A stretch of 64,000 nucleotides of DNA, taken from Littorina saxatilis. Its lineage: Eukaryota; Mollusca; Gastropoda; Littorinimorpha; Littorinidae. A program made the translations under genes and the position numbers. This document shows, one piece after another, positions 54,113 to 64,000 of this stretch (positions are counted from its first letter, which is position 1; every line of letters begins with the position of its first letter). The stretch lies in assembly GCF_037325665.1 (NCBI RefSeq), contig NC_090251.1, positions 27,104,397 through 27,168,396 of the forward strand. Reading direction: 5' to 3'. The notes under the pieces are model-generated. The model searched no databases and was not told where the DNA came from. It saw only the letters and a list, made by a program, of their open reading frames with translations.

Positions 54113-54945
54113 CATTTTTGAGTACATTTGTACAGCTCTGTGAACCCCCTTATAGCTCAGTGTGATGTTTTCTTGTACTTTAGTCTGTCACAGGTCTCTT
54201 TCGTTTAATGATTGATTTTTTATATGAGTTTGTGCATTTATTTACGATTGTACATTACAGCTTCACTTACGGCATCATAAAGTTATTTTTATATTTAGTC
54301 AAGTTTTGACGGTTGAAAACGACGTTAAACACCAAATAAAGAAAGAAAGTCAAGTTTTGAGAGAGAGACATGCATGCATGCACGCACACACATACCAAGG
54401 GAGACAAACAACGCTCTCCACTCTCGGATTGATGACTGAATGTAAAAAGTGAGGCTTGTAGTGCAGTGAGAAATAATCGCCACTTTTCTTGTTACTGTAA
54501 TTGAATATTTACTCAGATTTATTAAAAAAAATTACACGCCAGCATTATTTGGTTGTTGTTGTTGCTGCTTCTGCTGTGTGTGTGTGTGTGTGTGTGTTGC
54601 ACAAATATAATATGTTGCAAGGAAACTGAACAACATATATTTAAGTCAGATTCAGAGATAATGTTGTAAATGTGTTGGATTTGTGCGTGTCTCTCTCTCA
54701 AAACTTGACTTTCTTTCTTTATTTGGTGTTTAACGTCGTTTTCAACCGTCAAAACTTGACTAAATATAAAAATAACTTTATGATGCCGTAAGTGAAGCTG
54801 TAATGTACAATCGTAAATAAATGCACAAACTCATATAAAAAATCAATCATTAAACGAAAGAGACCTGTGACAGACTAAAGTACAAGAAAACATCACACTG
54901 AGCTATAAGGGGGTTCACAGAGCTGTACAAATGTACTCAAAAATG
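54113..54945. repeat. Perfect 258-bp inverted repeat with 317-bp loop
   Basis: 54113-54370 and 54688-54945 are exact reverse complements by eye, including a SINE-tail fragment and half of the TTTAGTCAAGTTTTGAC hairpin word. Identity stops abruptly on both sides (ATGCATG versus CGCACAA inside; TCATTTTTG versus ACATTTTTG outside). The loop has (GT)n and GTTGTTGTTG. Candidate recent inverted duplication or assembly artefact. Confidence 0.95.
54711..54750 (-). repeat. SINE tail fragment (CTTTCTTT family), twin at 54312-54350
   Basis: CTTTCTTTCTTTATTTGG to CGTTTTCAACC is the last 40 bp of the SINE seen complete at 15309 and 58309. In the left arm it is flanked by GTCAAGTTTTGA on both sides, a 12-bp duplication, so it is a very short 5'-truncated insertion made before the inverted duplication. 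Confidence 0.8.
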
Positions 54946-55128
54946 TAATCCATGTCAGAGTTCGGTGGGTTATAGAAACACGAAAATACCCAGCATGCTT
55001 GCTCCGAAAACGGCGTATTGCTGCCTAAATGGCGGCGTAAAAAACGGTCATACACGTAAAATTCCGCTCTTGCAAAAACCACGAGTGTACGTGAGAGTTT
55101 CAGCCCACGAACACAGAAGAAGAAGAAG
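54946..55128 (+). repeat. GAA-tailed SINE, 5'-truncated
   Basis: TAATCCATGTCAGAGTTCGG to CACGAACACAGAAGAAGAAG, the 3' half of the 9931-10318 family. It starts exactly where the 258-bp inverted repeat ends. Confidence 0.85.
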
Positions 55129-55324
55129 CTCCGATGTCTGCTCAGGACACTTAAATATCGACAGTGGACAGATCAGAAAGCACAAATCGGAGCTAATCCT
55201 CACTGGGGTGTCAGTCGTTCGCATGATTTCACTTGCACAGATCATCGCCGAATGCAGAGACACGCTGTGAATGGCCTACAATGGCACGTACATGTAGCTT
55301 GACTCAGTGTTTCTGTTGCGTCCC

Positions 55325-55450
55325 ATCTAGTCAGCGGCGCTTTTCCGGAAATGACCTGCGCTTTGTTGGAATTCCAACTATGGCCGCCATTGTTGGAATT
55401 CCAACTTCGCGCTACGCGATTCTGGAAATGAACCGCACGCAGAGTGAGAA
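55325..55450. promoter_or_regulatory. CpG-rich block with ETS/YY1-like motifs
   Basis: GCTTTTCCGGAAATGACC (ETS-like core), CTATGGCCGCCATTGTTGG (YY1-like, near palindromic) and TTGGAATTCCAACT twice. A related TTTCCGGAAATGACGCGCTTTGTTGGAA block is at 62169-62200, just 5' of the PHD-gene exon. Could be a promoter or a dispersed copy of one. Confidence 0.35.
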
Positions 55451-57989
55451 TTTTGCTCTTTCTTAGAATGCGATTATTAAATGATAATTGATGGACTACA
55501 ATGATCAGCGTATGTTTAAAATATCAATAGTTGGTTGTAATAAAACAGATGCATTAGACAAAATCATACCAACTGCTATTTTTCTTACTTACGAACCTTG
55601 GAAAAATAAACACTGACTTCAGTCGGGCCGGCTAAGATCTTTTTGACGTCGTTCTGAACAAACGATCTCGAGCGCTTCAGTTTGCCATTTTAACTGGTGC
55701 TAGTGAAGTTTACCCTCACAATTTAAGTAACGTTGACAACACTCATGCGTAACTTAATTGTTGCTTGATTGTCTTCTTCTTCAATATACTGTGTTAAAGT
55801 TGAAACAGTATAGTTGGTTTGTTATGTGTGTGGCTATATTTATGCATCCCCCCCCTCCACACACCCGCACACACACACCCCAAGCACACCATCATCATCA
55901 TGCCAAACATCTATGCATGTATATAGTTGGGTTCAGGGTAGGTATTTGGTAACTATAAGTAGCAGTCAAGGGACCAACATTTAACTTGCACAAAAATGTA
56001 ACTTACTGAGTGGAAATTGTATTTGCACTTAATTCTTTTGTTTTTATCTAAAAGTGAGTATGTTATATTATGGTAAAGTAAAATCCATTAACAAACTCGC
56101 TTGATAATTTCTGTGTATTCCGTAAACTTTTGCGTTCTTTATATTTTATTGTCAATACAAAAGCCACCAACAGCATTCAGTATCAAATTCATTATGATAT
56201 GCCGCCTGCATCTTAACAGGTTTATTGTTAACATTATTGACTGTTAACTCATTGTGACCGGCCATTCTTGTGTCATTGGGAACACCCAGTGTCACAGAAA
56301 TTGAAGATGCATGTATGTATATGTCCCAAGTGTGTTCTATGAGAGAAAGATTATATTCAACAGATATATAATATGGGCAGAAGCGCAGAACAATTTTGTA
56401 TTACTTGCTTGAGAATGTGTAAATACTGAGAACAAAATGACATATTTTTGTGTTCAACACTTTTTAAGTAATGGTTGTGAACAACTTGTCCTGGTGGCAC
56501 AAGATCAACAGGAGGTACCATAATTTTCATACAGAGGGTGTAAGAATTTGAAAGGATTAAAGTCAGTTAATGCAAAAATTAGCACTTAATGTGTGCTTGT
56601 GTGCATATATGTGAAAAACCTGGTAATATGGTATATTTGAATACATCTCCAGTTTCAATGTACACAGTGTCTGCCTATCCCAATCATTATGATGCTAAGC
56701 AAGGTGTGTGTGTTTTTTTGTTTTTTGGGGGGGTACAAGGGATGCTCTTATATTTCTTTGGAACAACTGTGCTATGTTATATGTGCTACATTTTGTGTGC
56801 TTGATTGCATCATATAAGTTGAGTATGACTTTTCTTTGAATAATGCCTTTTGGTCTTTGATAAACAAAGGGAAGGAAGCACTAGCTGCCAATGCATACAT
56901 TTCATGATTTGTTTAATTAAATTCACACACCACACAAGAGAGGTAGCTTTCTCAGAAGGAGAGAAGGTCACTTTTTTCAACCAAAGCAACAAAGCGAAGA
57001 CCAAAACAGAGATCAATGAACTGAATTTATAAACAAACAGAATATGAAAACAAACTTATGACTGTGATTAATGGCTTTACACTACATGGGTGGGAGTCTG
57101 AATTTTGCCTGCGACTGAACTTTTTTTTTACTGCCGGGGTCCAAGGGCCGCCTAGGCCTTGGCGGATTGCAGGGGCAGCACGCTGCCAAAAACGAATTTT
57201 AGCATTTAAGGTGAGGATTAAGAAGCCTCGCCTGGCTTTAAAACGGAAAAAATAACAAGGTTGGTTCAGGTACTCAAACCATAACATCTTGTTAATTGAA
57301 GGGATTTATGCACGTTTTTAACACCTCACATGATTACAATTATATAGATTTTTTTTTGTACGTCCCACATGCATTATGTTTCATTGGATTCACTCTGAAT
57401 CACTTCTCTGTCTTAGTAGAAAAGCCGCATGAAATTATATATGTCATTATATTGAGACAAGAAAAGACAATTCATACATCATTATGCTTGAGGAGCAATG
57501 CACACACACACTCACACCCTAGGTCAAATGCTTGTCTTTGACCCCACAGTCTCACAGGAACACCAACACAAAGAAATCAGTGATGCAAATCAAAACTTTA
57601 ATTCTCCCACACAAAAAACACATAAAATGTATGAGCACCAATGAACACACACACACCATTTCATTTAGTTTTATACACACAAAATGGAAAGGCAAACATC
57701 ATTAGGCAAGTTTGTTGTTCACAAATACAGAGATACAAAAATTAGAAGATGGAATTCAGAAGAAATGTTCAAGGGTAAAAAAATATTTTACGGTGCACAA
57801 AGCTTTCATACCCACAATAATGACATTATTCAGGATACAGCCTCAGTTGCCTTATTGATTAAAACAAAGTACTGTTACTGCTTAGTTTGTGCTGTTTGCA
57901 TGAAAATGGATCGATGGCAAAGAAATCACAAAAGACTGCAAAACGTAACTTATAACACCACAATTATCACACAGCAGAGGCAAACCTTG
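55451..57989. other. Intergenic, no gene or repeat family recognised
   Basis: AT-rich single-copy-looking sequence. A 57120-57240 block (CCGGGGTCCAAGGGCCGCCT) is GC-rich and in a 65-codon frame with no recognised motif. This is the longest stretch without an identified element. Confidence 0.5.
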
Positions 57990-59400
57990 GTAACTGGGGT
58001 CAAACGGTAACGCAAATCTCAAAAGTTACAGAAGATACTTGTTTGAACTTGACAGTCAAACACACAAAAAACTATACTTCAAGAAAATTACAAGAAAAAA
58101 AATTAGTGACATCATTATGATCACAAAGCAGAAGCAACTAGAAAATTGGGGTCAAACTGTTCAGCACTATAATGTCACAGAAGACACACTTTGAAATTGG
58201 CACACTGACCCAACAAATAGACAGCACTAATAAATTAATCACATCACAATGATCTCACAGCAGAAGCACTTATACTTGTAAACTGCAATCAAACTGTACA
58301 GCACATCTTTCTTTCTTTGGTGTTTAACATCGTTTTCAACCATTCAAGGTTATATCGCGACGGGGGAAGGGGGGAGATGGGATAGGGGATAGAGCCACTT
58401 GTTAATTGTTTCTTGTTCACAAAAGCACTAATCAAAAAATTGCTCCAGGGGCTTGCAACGTAGTACAATATATATATGACCTTACTGGGAGAATGCAAGT
58501 TTCCAGTACAAAGGACGTAACATTTCTTACATACTGCTTGACTAAAATCTTTACAAACATTGACTATATTCTATACAAGAAACACTTAACAAGGGTAAAA
58601 GGAGAAACAGAACCTGTTAGTCGCCTCTTACGACATGCTGGTTAGCATCGGGTAAATTCTTTCTTGTCCCAACCAATATGGGACTCCCCCTAACCCGCGG
58701 GGGGTACAGCACATCTAAATGCCACAGTAGAACATGTCTGTTTAACACACACACACACAATTAAGAGATAGCACATAACAAATGAATCACATCTTAATGA
58801 TCAGCAGAAGCACTACTTGTGAACTGGGGTCTAACTGTACAGCACTACTTAAAACTCACATTCACAGGAGAACACCTCTGTAAAAACTTGGCACACCCAC
58901 ACACAAAAATAAACAGACGGCACAAAAAAACCTTAAAAATTACAAAACACATCCGTTTAAACTTTGCACAAGAAACCATAAGACAGACAGCAAAAATAAA
59001 TGAATCACATCTTGATGCTCAGCAGAAGCACTACTTGTGAACTGGGGTCAAACTGTACAGCACTACTTAAAACTCACATTCACAGGAGAACACCTCTGTA
59101 AAAGCTTGGCACACCCACACACAAAAATAAACAGACGACACAAATAAATTAATCACATCAAAATAATCACACAGCAAAAGCACTACTTGAAAACCGACGT
59201 CAAACTGTACAGCACAATTTAAAAATGCCTCTGTTTAAACTTTGCACAAGAATCCATAAGACAGACAGCAAAAATACATTAATCACATCTTGATGCTCAG
59301 CAGAAGCACTACTTGTAAACTGGCGTCAAACTGTACAGCACGACTAAAAAAATTACAAAACACATCCGTTTAAACTTTGCACAAGAAACCCCGTGCCACT
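57990..59400. repeat. Degenerate tandem array, units about 170-250 bp
   Basis: CAGCAGAAGCACTACTTGTG and AACTGGGGTCAAACTGTACAGCAC recur at about 58130, 58265, 58805, 59025, 59170 and 59300. Between them are ACACCTCTGTAAAA-CTTGGCACACCC and AATNAATCACATCTTGATG. Interrupted by a SINE at 58309-58704. No coding frame. Confidence 0.85.
58309..58704 (-). mobile_element. CTTTCTTT-tailed SINE, longest copy
   Basis: Flanked by a perfect 12-bp duplication TACAGCACATCT (58297-58308, 58705-58716). The minus strand begins CCCCCGCGGGTTAGGGGGAG, includes GTCGTAAGAGGCGACTAACA and ends CACCAAAGAAAGAAAG. 396 bp. It contains about 25 bp (GGTTGGGACAAGAAAG region) missing from 15309. Confidence 0.92.
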
Positions 59401-59887
59401 ATGAAACAACAACAACATGATTTTTGAAAACACATGCACACATACGTTCTGGACACCCCCTGAATATGTTGATTTAAACATATGGAAAATGTAACAAAGT
59501 TGTGCAATGCAATAATGACACAACGCAGTGACCCCAAAATGTGACAGGGGTATCTCAAACTAGATTCATGTTGGCTATCAACTACAACTACCCTTGAAGT
59601 TTTCATAGTTACAAATCAATAACATCTGAGATAACTTCAACGTTAAGTTTTATGAAACAAACATGACTGGCCCCCTGTGACCCCAAAACTTGACAAGGGT
59701 CAATCAAACTTAGGTCAAGTCTGGAGATTATCAAACACTAGAAGTATACAAGGTTTCAAACCTGTAGCTTCAAAAACATCTGATATAGCTTCAACGCACA
59801 AGTTTTAATCCAATGAAACGAACATGACCCCGCTGTGACCCCAAAATTTGAAGAGGGTCAACCAAACTGAGGTCACTTTGTAAGATC

Positions 59888-60086
59888 TTTCTTTATTTGG
59901 TGTTTTATGTCGTTGTCAACCACGAAGGTTATATCGGGACGGGGGAAAGGGGGAGATGGGATAGAGCCACTTGTCAATTGTTTCTTGTTCACAAAAGCAC
60001 AAATCAAACATTTGCTCCAGGGGCTTGCAACGTAGTACAATATATTACCTTACTGGGAGAATGCAAGTTTCTAGTACAAACAAAGG
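59888..60086 (-). mobile_element. CTTTCTTT-tailed SINE, 5'-truncated
   Basis: 13-bp duplication ACTTTGTAAGATC at 59875-59887 and 60087-60099. Retains the 3' 199 bp of the family. It entered a TGTGACCCCAAAATTTGA-rich repeat (59630-60200). Confidence 0.9.
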
Positions 60087-60420
60087 ACTTTGTAAGATCA
60101 TCGAACCCTAAATTTTTCAGAGGTCTAGCTTGAAAAACAACCAAGCTAACCTCAAATGTTAAGTTTTTTGGCCGGATATATGGATTGACACATACATGTA
60201 TATGAATTCTTAGACTCGCCAATTACTCAGGTGAGTCAATAAGAGACGATTTGGAAAGAACAACAACATGATTTTTGAAAACACACTACGTTCTGGACAC
60301 CCCCTGAATATGTGCAGAGAAAAGTCTGTGAGTGAACATCATACAGCACTAATGAACAAATTGAGAAGGAAAAAACCCCATGCAGGTGGAAGGTAGAAGA
60401 CATAAATCAACACTTCCTCA

Positions 60421-60702
60421 TCAGTCCTTGCACACAACACACACAAAATGTACATCTTCTGCCGAGACCTCAGCTCTCGTCATCTCCACCCCAGCACAGT
60501 CAAAGTGGCACCAGGAGTGACATTTCTCACTCTGCACCCAGTCTGCCAAATCCGGTTTTGAGCAAAATGGCATGCCGCACATGTTTTTTTCTCGAGGACG
60601 TCCATGTTGCAGAAGCCTCTGATGACTGTATTTTCTGAACATCTGGCAGTGACATTGTCGCATCACAGCCACTGGAATGTTTGCCAGCAGCGACTCAGCA
60701 TT
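60421..60702 (-). CDS. PHD-type zinc finger protein, last coding exon
   Basis: An acceptor TTACTTGTGTGCAG at 60703 opens a phase-0 exon of 93 codons plus stop. It reads NAESLLANIPVAVMRQCHCQ, then a finger: MCGMPFCSKPDLADWVQSEK, CHSWCHFDCAGVEMTR and HFVCVVCKD, the stop following. Spacing C-x4-C ... C-x2-W-C-H-x2-C ... C-x2-C is that of a PHD finger, a histone-tail-reading fold. The position where most PHD fingers have the third zinc Cys (WVQC) is Ser here (WVQS), so the site may be altered or the neighbouring Cys may substitute. Upstream partner is probably the exon at 61876-62088, but phases show at least one unseen exon between them. Family name not recognised. Confidence 0.65.
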   Translation of the reverse strand, partial: NAESLLANIPVAVMRQCHCQMFRKYSHQRLLQHGRPREKNMCGMPFCSKPDLADWVQSEKCHSWCHFDCAGVEMTRAEVSAEDVHFVCVVCKD

Positions 60703-60766
60703 CTGCACACAAGTAAGCAACAATCATAGCAAAACAACTCATTGAGGTCTGGATATATTAAAAACA

Positions 60767-60769
60767 AAA

Positions 60770-60834
<65 letters not shown>

Positions 60835-60860
60835 CACACAACAACAACAACAACAACAGA
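60767..60860. repeat. (ACA)n trinucleotide repeat
   Basis: About 30 ACA units with one ACACAC interruption, just 5' of the PHD exon acceptor on the minus strand. Confidence 0.95.
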
Positions 60861-61875
60861 TCAAGTGGACACTTACATAATTAACTGAGAAATACTGAGA
60901 ATTCAGAGCGCAAAATGATATTTCTTTATCATATTATATATATGCTGTTGTAACTATAGTGCTTTCTACTGGAATTAAGAGAGGGTACAAGTTCTACAAC
61001 TGACAGATGACACTTGTTAAGTGTTACGATTAATCTGCATGAACAGTACAAAATGAATTAATTAAGTCTAAGCAAGACCAATGTTGTAGGAATCAAAGGA
61101 ACAAGGAAGTTTGGGGGCAAATATTGAAACTAGTTACATAATATATATATTAATGAACCTAATTAGCTTTTGTCTGAAGTAACTGAATAAATTTTAAGCC
61201 ATGAGTTGTCATTGTTCAGATTAATTTTAAGCAAGATTAGTGTAAAGTTATGAACACCTTCATCTTTTATTACAATGATAGCTGAGCACTTAAAGTTAAA
61301 GAATATTCAATTAAATTGTAACTATGTCACGGTGTAACTGTAAAGTTATGAACAACAAAAGGTAATAACTTATTTTTCGGCCTGTGTTTAAGGTTTTAAC
61401 TTGATTTCTGACTGGTTGTTGACATGGAAACCAAAATGTTTGACATGGATATGTTTTTGTTGCATGTCTGTGTTATTATAACTAGAGTATTACAGAAAAA
61501 AGTACAGAGAATGATACGAATCATTTAAACTTTAAAGGACTGAAAATGCATGACTCTAATGGCAGGCACACAGCTCGTATTACATGGACGATTGTTCAGG
61601 AAACCTGTTACACATTGAATTATCATTGATCACACATGGTTGCATAGAACTTTGAAACTGAGTTTTATTCACTGGATGGACCATAGAACATGTCATCTGA
61701 TACTTTCAGTCTCAATGTCAACAGAAATTTGGCTGACAGTGACACTGACAGCCATGGAATCAAGAACAGTTGAGATAACCATAACTCATTAACTGTACAA
61801 AAATAAACATGCGAAAAAATAAATAAAACAACATAGCGAAATACTTTCAGTCACGTTTCATAACTACGAACTTAC

Positions 61876-62088
61876 TTTAAGTCCAATCCTGGAAAGTTCA
61901 CGAGCTGAAACTTCTTTTCACGCACCCACCACTTGAACTTCGAAGACTTCCCATCTTCAATGTGGTCCGTACGTTTTGTTTTTAGAAACAGCACAATATT
62001 GTCATATTTCTTCTGCGTGAGCACGGTTGTATTTTCTGCGTAAGTTCCACGACAAAACTGTCCACCTCTTCCCTGTGGTCACCCATCA
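61876..62088 (-). CDS. Probable upstream exon of the PHD-finger gene
   Basis: The minus-strand frame reads TVLTQKKYDNIVLFLKTKR, then SSKFKWWVREKKFQLVNFPG and LDLK to a GTAAGT donor at 61875. It begins in a different frame from the nearest ATG (62088, MMGDHREEVDSFVVEL), so either a 1-base shift near 62045, a sequencing error, or a small hidden intron separates the two. Another ATG at 62148 starts MALLSTGDASLIASLPLALD and stops at 62079. The motif L-x3-YD-IV-FL followed by KFKWWV recalls the N-terminal part of KRBA2-like/Ginger-derived proteins. An ETS-like TTTCCGGAAATGACG lies just upstream. Confidence 0.45.
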
Positions 62089-62164
62089 TGGTCAAGGGCG
62101 AGAGGCAGACTGGCGATCAGACTGGCATCGCCAGTCGAAAGGAGGGCCATTTCTAGAATGAGTC

Positions 62165-62205
62165 GGTGCGTTTCCGGAAATGACGCGCTTTGTTGGAAAT
62201 CTACT
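62165..62205 (-). promoter_or_regulatory. Candidate promoter of the PHD-finger gene
   Basis: On the minus strand AAAGCGCGTCATTTCCGGAA AC is a CpG-containing ETS-type element directly 5' of the ATG at 62148. Motif-level evidence only. Confidence 0.35.
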
Positions 62206-63069
62206 GAGGCGTGACGAAGTCCCGCGAGATTCCAACTCTGCCCCGGATTCTTACTATGCGCCCAACACTTCCATGGAAAAGCCAGGGGGAAAACAAGGGA
62301 AAGCAACTCTTCCATAAACCCACAACAACTTGACCAAGTTATTTTTGAACTTTGTTTATTGTGCTTTGTGTGCCATACCATGTATTGCCCTTGAACTGCA
62401 CCTTCATAAGTCAAAGCAGTTTTCATTGGTTATATGGAATGACTGTTCAGAACCACCTGTTAGTGTTAGAGTCTCTATGATTAATTCCAATTTTTCTGAC
62501 GTCTTGCCTTTTTTTTTCTTTTTTTTTTCCTGAAGAGAAGTTTTGCTCAAGATAATGTCTTTATTGAGTTGGAAACACAAGACTGCCCATGCTACAGAAA
62601 TCTGTATTTGATAATTGTACATTGATAAATTAAAAGTCACAAGAACATTCTCGTCAGCTACTGCATGATGCTTGGCAATGCTTTCAATCTGTGGTGTGAA
62701 ATTGTGATGAACCACCTCTTTGAATTCAAACAATATTAAGTTAGCAAACAAAATTCCACGAATGGAACAATCATAGCGAATGATGTTGCTCTTACAGCAT
62801 GTGTCTCAGTTTCATTATTGGAATGTAGACCCTAAAAGCTAATAGCTCGTAGATGTAATCCAAATTATTGACTAAAAATTAAATGCTGTATGTAAGTTTG
62901 CAATGTCTGTGTTGACCGTTTCATTATGTTGGTTGTAAATGTTATTGTTAGATATAGCTGTTTTCATTTGCGGGTGTGCATGGGTATCCGTGCTGAATTT
63001 GTTCCATGGATAAAGCCAGTGTTTTGAATGGTAAACGTAATTTTGTCATGATAATGTGTAGAAGCGTTA

Positions 63070-63071
<2 letters not shown>

Positions 63072-63134
<63 letters not shown>
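63072..63134. repeat. (GT)n microsatellite
   Basis: About 31 uninterrupted GT units. The preceding 62210-63070 holds no recognised gene or element. Confidence 0.95.
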
Positions 63135-63136
<2 letters not shown>

Positions 63137-63179
63137 CTTGAGCTTGCACACACACATGCTGGCATGCAACATTACTCGC

Positions 63180-63514
63180 GCGCACACACACATTCTCAGT
63201 CTCTCTCTCTCTCTTACACTGTGTCACACATACACACACACACACACACGCGTGCACACACACACGGGCAAACACATACACACTCTATCACACACATGCT
63301 GGCATGCAAAATCATGTTTCGCGCACGCACACGAACGCACACGAACGCACACACACAGACCCCTCCTTCTCTCTCTCTCTCTCGCTCAGCTCTCTCTCCA
63401 CCCTCTCTCTCTCTCTCTCTCTCTCTCGCTCAGCTCTCTCTCCACCCTCTCTCTCTCTCTCTCAGGCTCAGTCTCTCGCTCAGCTCTCTCTCCACCCTCT
63501 CTCTCTCTCTCAGG

Positions 63515-63560
<46 letters not shown>

Positions 63561-63563
63561 GTC

Positions 63564-63643
<80 letters not shown>

Positions 63644-63660
63644 GGGCACACACAAACACA
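63180..63660. repeat. Compound (AC)n/(CT)n satellite with 45-bp higher-order units
   Basis: AC-rich to 63360, then CT-rich with a repeated unit CGCTCAGCTCTCTCTCCACC (starts near 63383, 63428, 63479), then pure CT to 63640. The block ACACATGCTGGCATGCAA occurs at 63152 and 63294. Confidence 0.92.
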
Positions 63661-63827
63661 CACGGGGACACTGTTACCGTCGTTTTAGCAGTACTTGGTG
63701 TTAAATTCATTATCATGTCTAGTCAAAAGATGTTACTTGTTACATCTCGATCAATGTTGTGTTATCCGGTCGTGAGCATTTGATCTTGAGAACAAAGAGA
63801 CCGCCAGCCAGTTATGTGACGAGCTGG

Positions 63828-63919
63828 AACACACACACACACACACACACATACACTCGTGCGCGCACACACGTATCAAGTTGCACGCAATCACTCACTC
63901 CCACACAAGGCATTGCACG

Positions 63920-63958
<39 letters not shown>

Positions 63959-63960
63959 GA
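63828..63960. repeat. (AC)n microsatellites
   Basis: Two AC tracts (63830-63850, 63918-63954) separated by a CGCACACACG-rich stretch, at the right edge. Confidence 0.92.
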
Positions 63961-64000
63961 CCCGAGTCACTCGAAATTTTCTGTAAGCCAAGTGGGACTG

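Noticed and set aside
57990-59400. CRISPR-like or centromeric array
   Set aside because: Units are long, degenerate and uneven in spacing, with no short identical repeats and spacers; it is eukaryotic tandem repeat.

Overview
The window is nuclear DNA from a eukaryote with spliced genes. Protein-coding exons make up only a few percent of it. The rest is dispersed repeats, very long (CA)n/(GA)n/(CT)n microsatellites and poly-G/C runs. Intron-exon structure, animal gene families (MIC13, FDXACB1), a CR1/jockey-type LINE and several tRNA-headed SINEs point to an invertebrate animal. The repeat families look like those of marine gastropod molluscs, probably a caenogastropod; this is from memory, since no database search was possible.

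Layout. 1-6.3 kb: the 5' part of a minus-strand gene for MICOS subunit MIC13 (exon 2 at 1309-1456, exon 1 at 6204-6226; the rest lies off the left edge). Its intron carries a plus-strand FAR1/ZSWIM-like exon with a CpG-rich start (about 4.65-5.07 kb). 6.3-10.6 kb: repeats. 10.6-21.4 kb: a complete minus-strand FDXACB1-like gene of five exons joined in phase (761 codons), with a BMT5-like N-terminal domain and a C-terminal ferredoxin-fold anticodon-binding domain. Its first intron holds a 2.9-kb Ginger-like DNA transposon with about 262-bp inverted ends built from iterated palindromes. 21.8-24.5 kb: three copies of an ~850-bp non-autonomous element, arranged as an inverted pair plus a tandem copy. 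24.5-38.9 kb: a plausible but unrecognised plus-strand gene of at least five phase-compatible exons (membrane anchor, charged tail, two duplicated cassette exons, short acidic end). Its first intron contains a whole LINE riddled with SINEs. 38.9-50 kb: nested inverted-repeat transposons, hairpin elements and a 437-bp tandem duplication. 50.2-53.6 kb: a complete three-exon gene for a stand-alone biotin-protein-ligase N-terminal (BPL_N, glutamine-amidotransferase-like) protein of 271 aa. 54.1-54.9 kb: a perfect 258-bp inverted repeat. 55-60 kb: tandem repeats and SINEs. 60.4-62.1 kb: exons of a minus-strand PHD-finger gene. 62-64 kb: microsatellites.

The host genes are unrelated to one another: mitochondrial cristae (MIC13), a tRNA-synthetase-like/rRNA-methyltransferase-like fusion (FDXACB1), an amidotransferase-like protein and a PHD protein. 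They are not an operon or a pathway. The repeats are rich enough in target-site duplications to order several insertions and to define families. No LTR retrotransposon, virus copy, CRISPR array or functional RNA gene was recognised.
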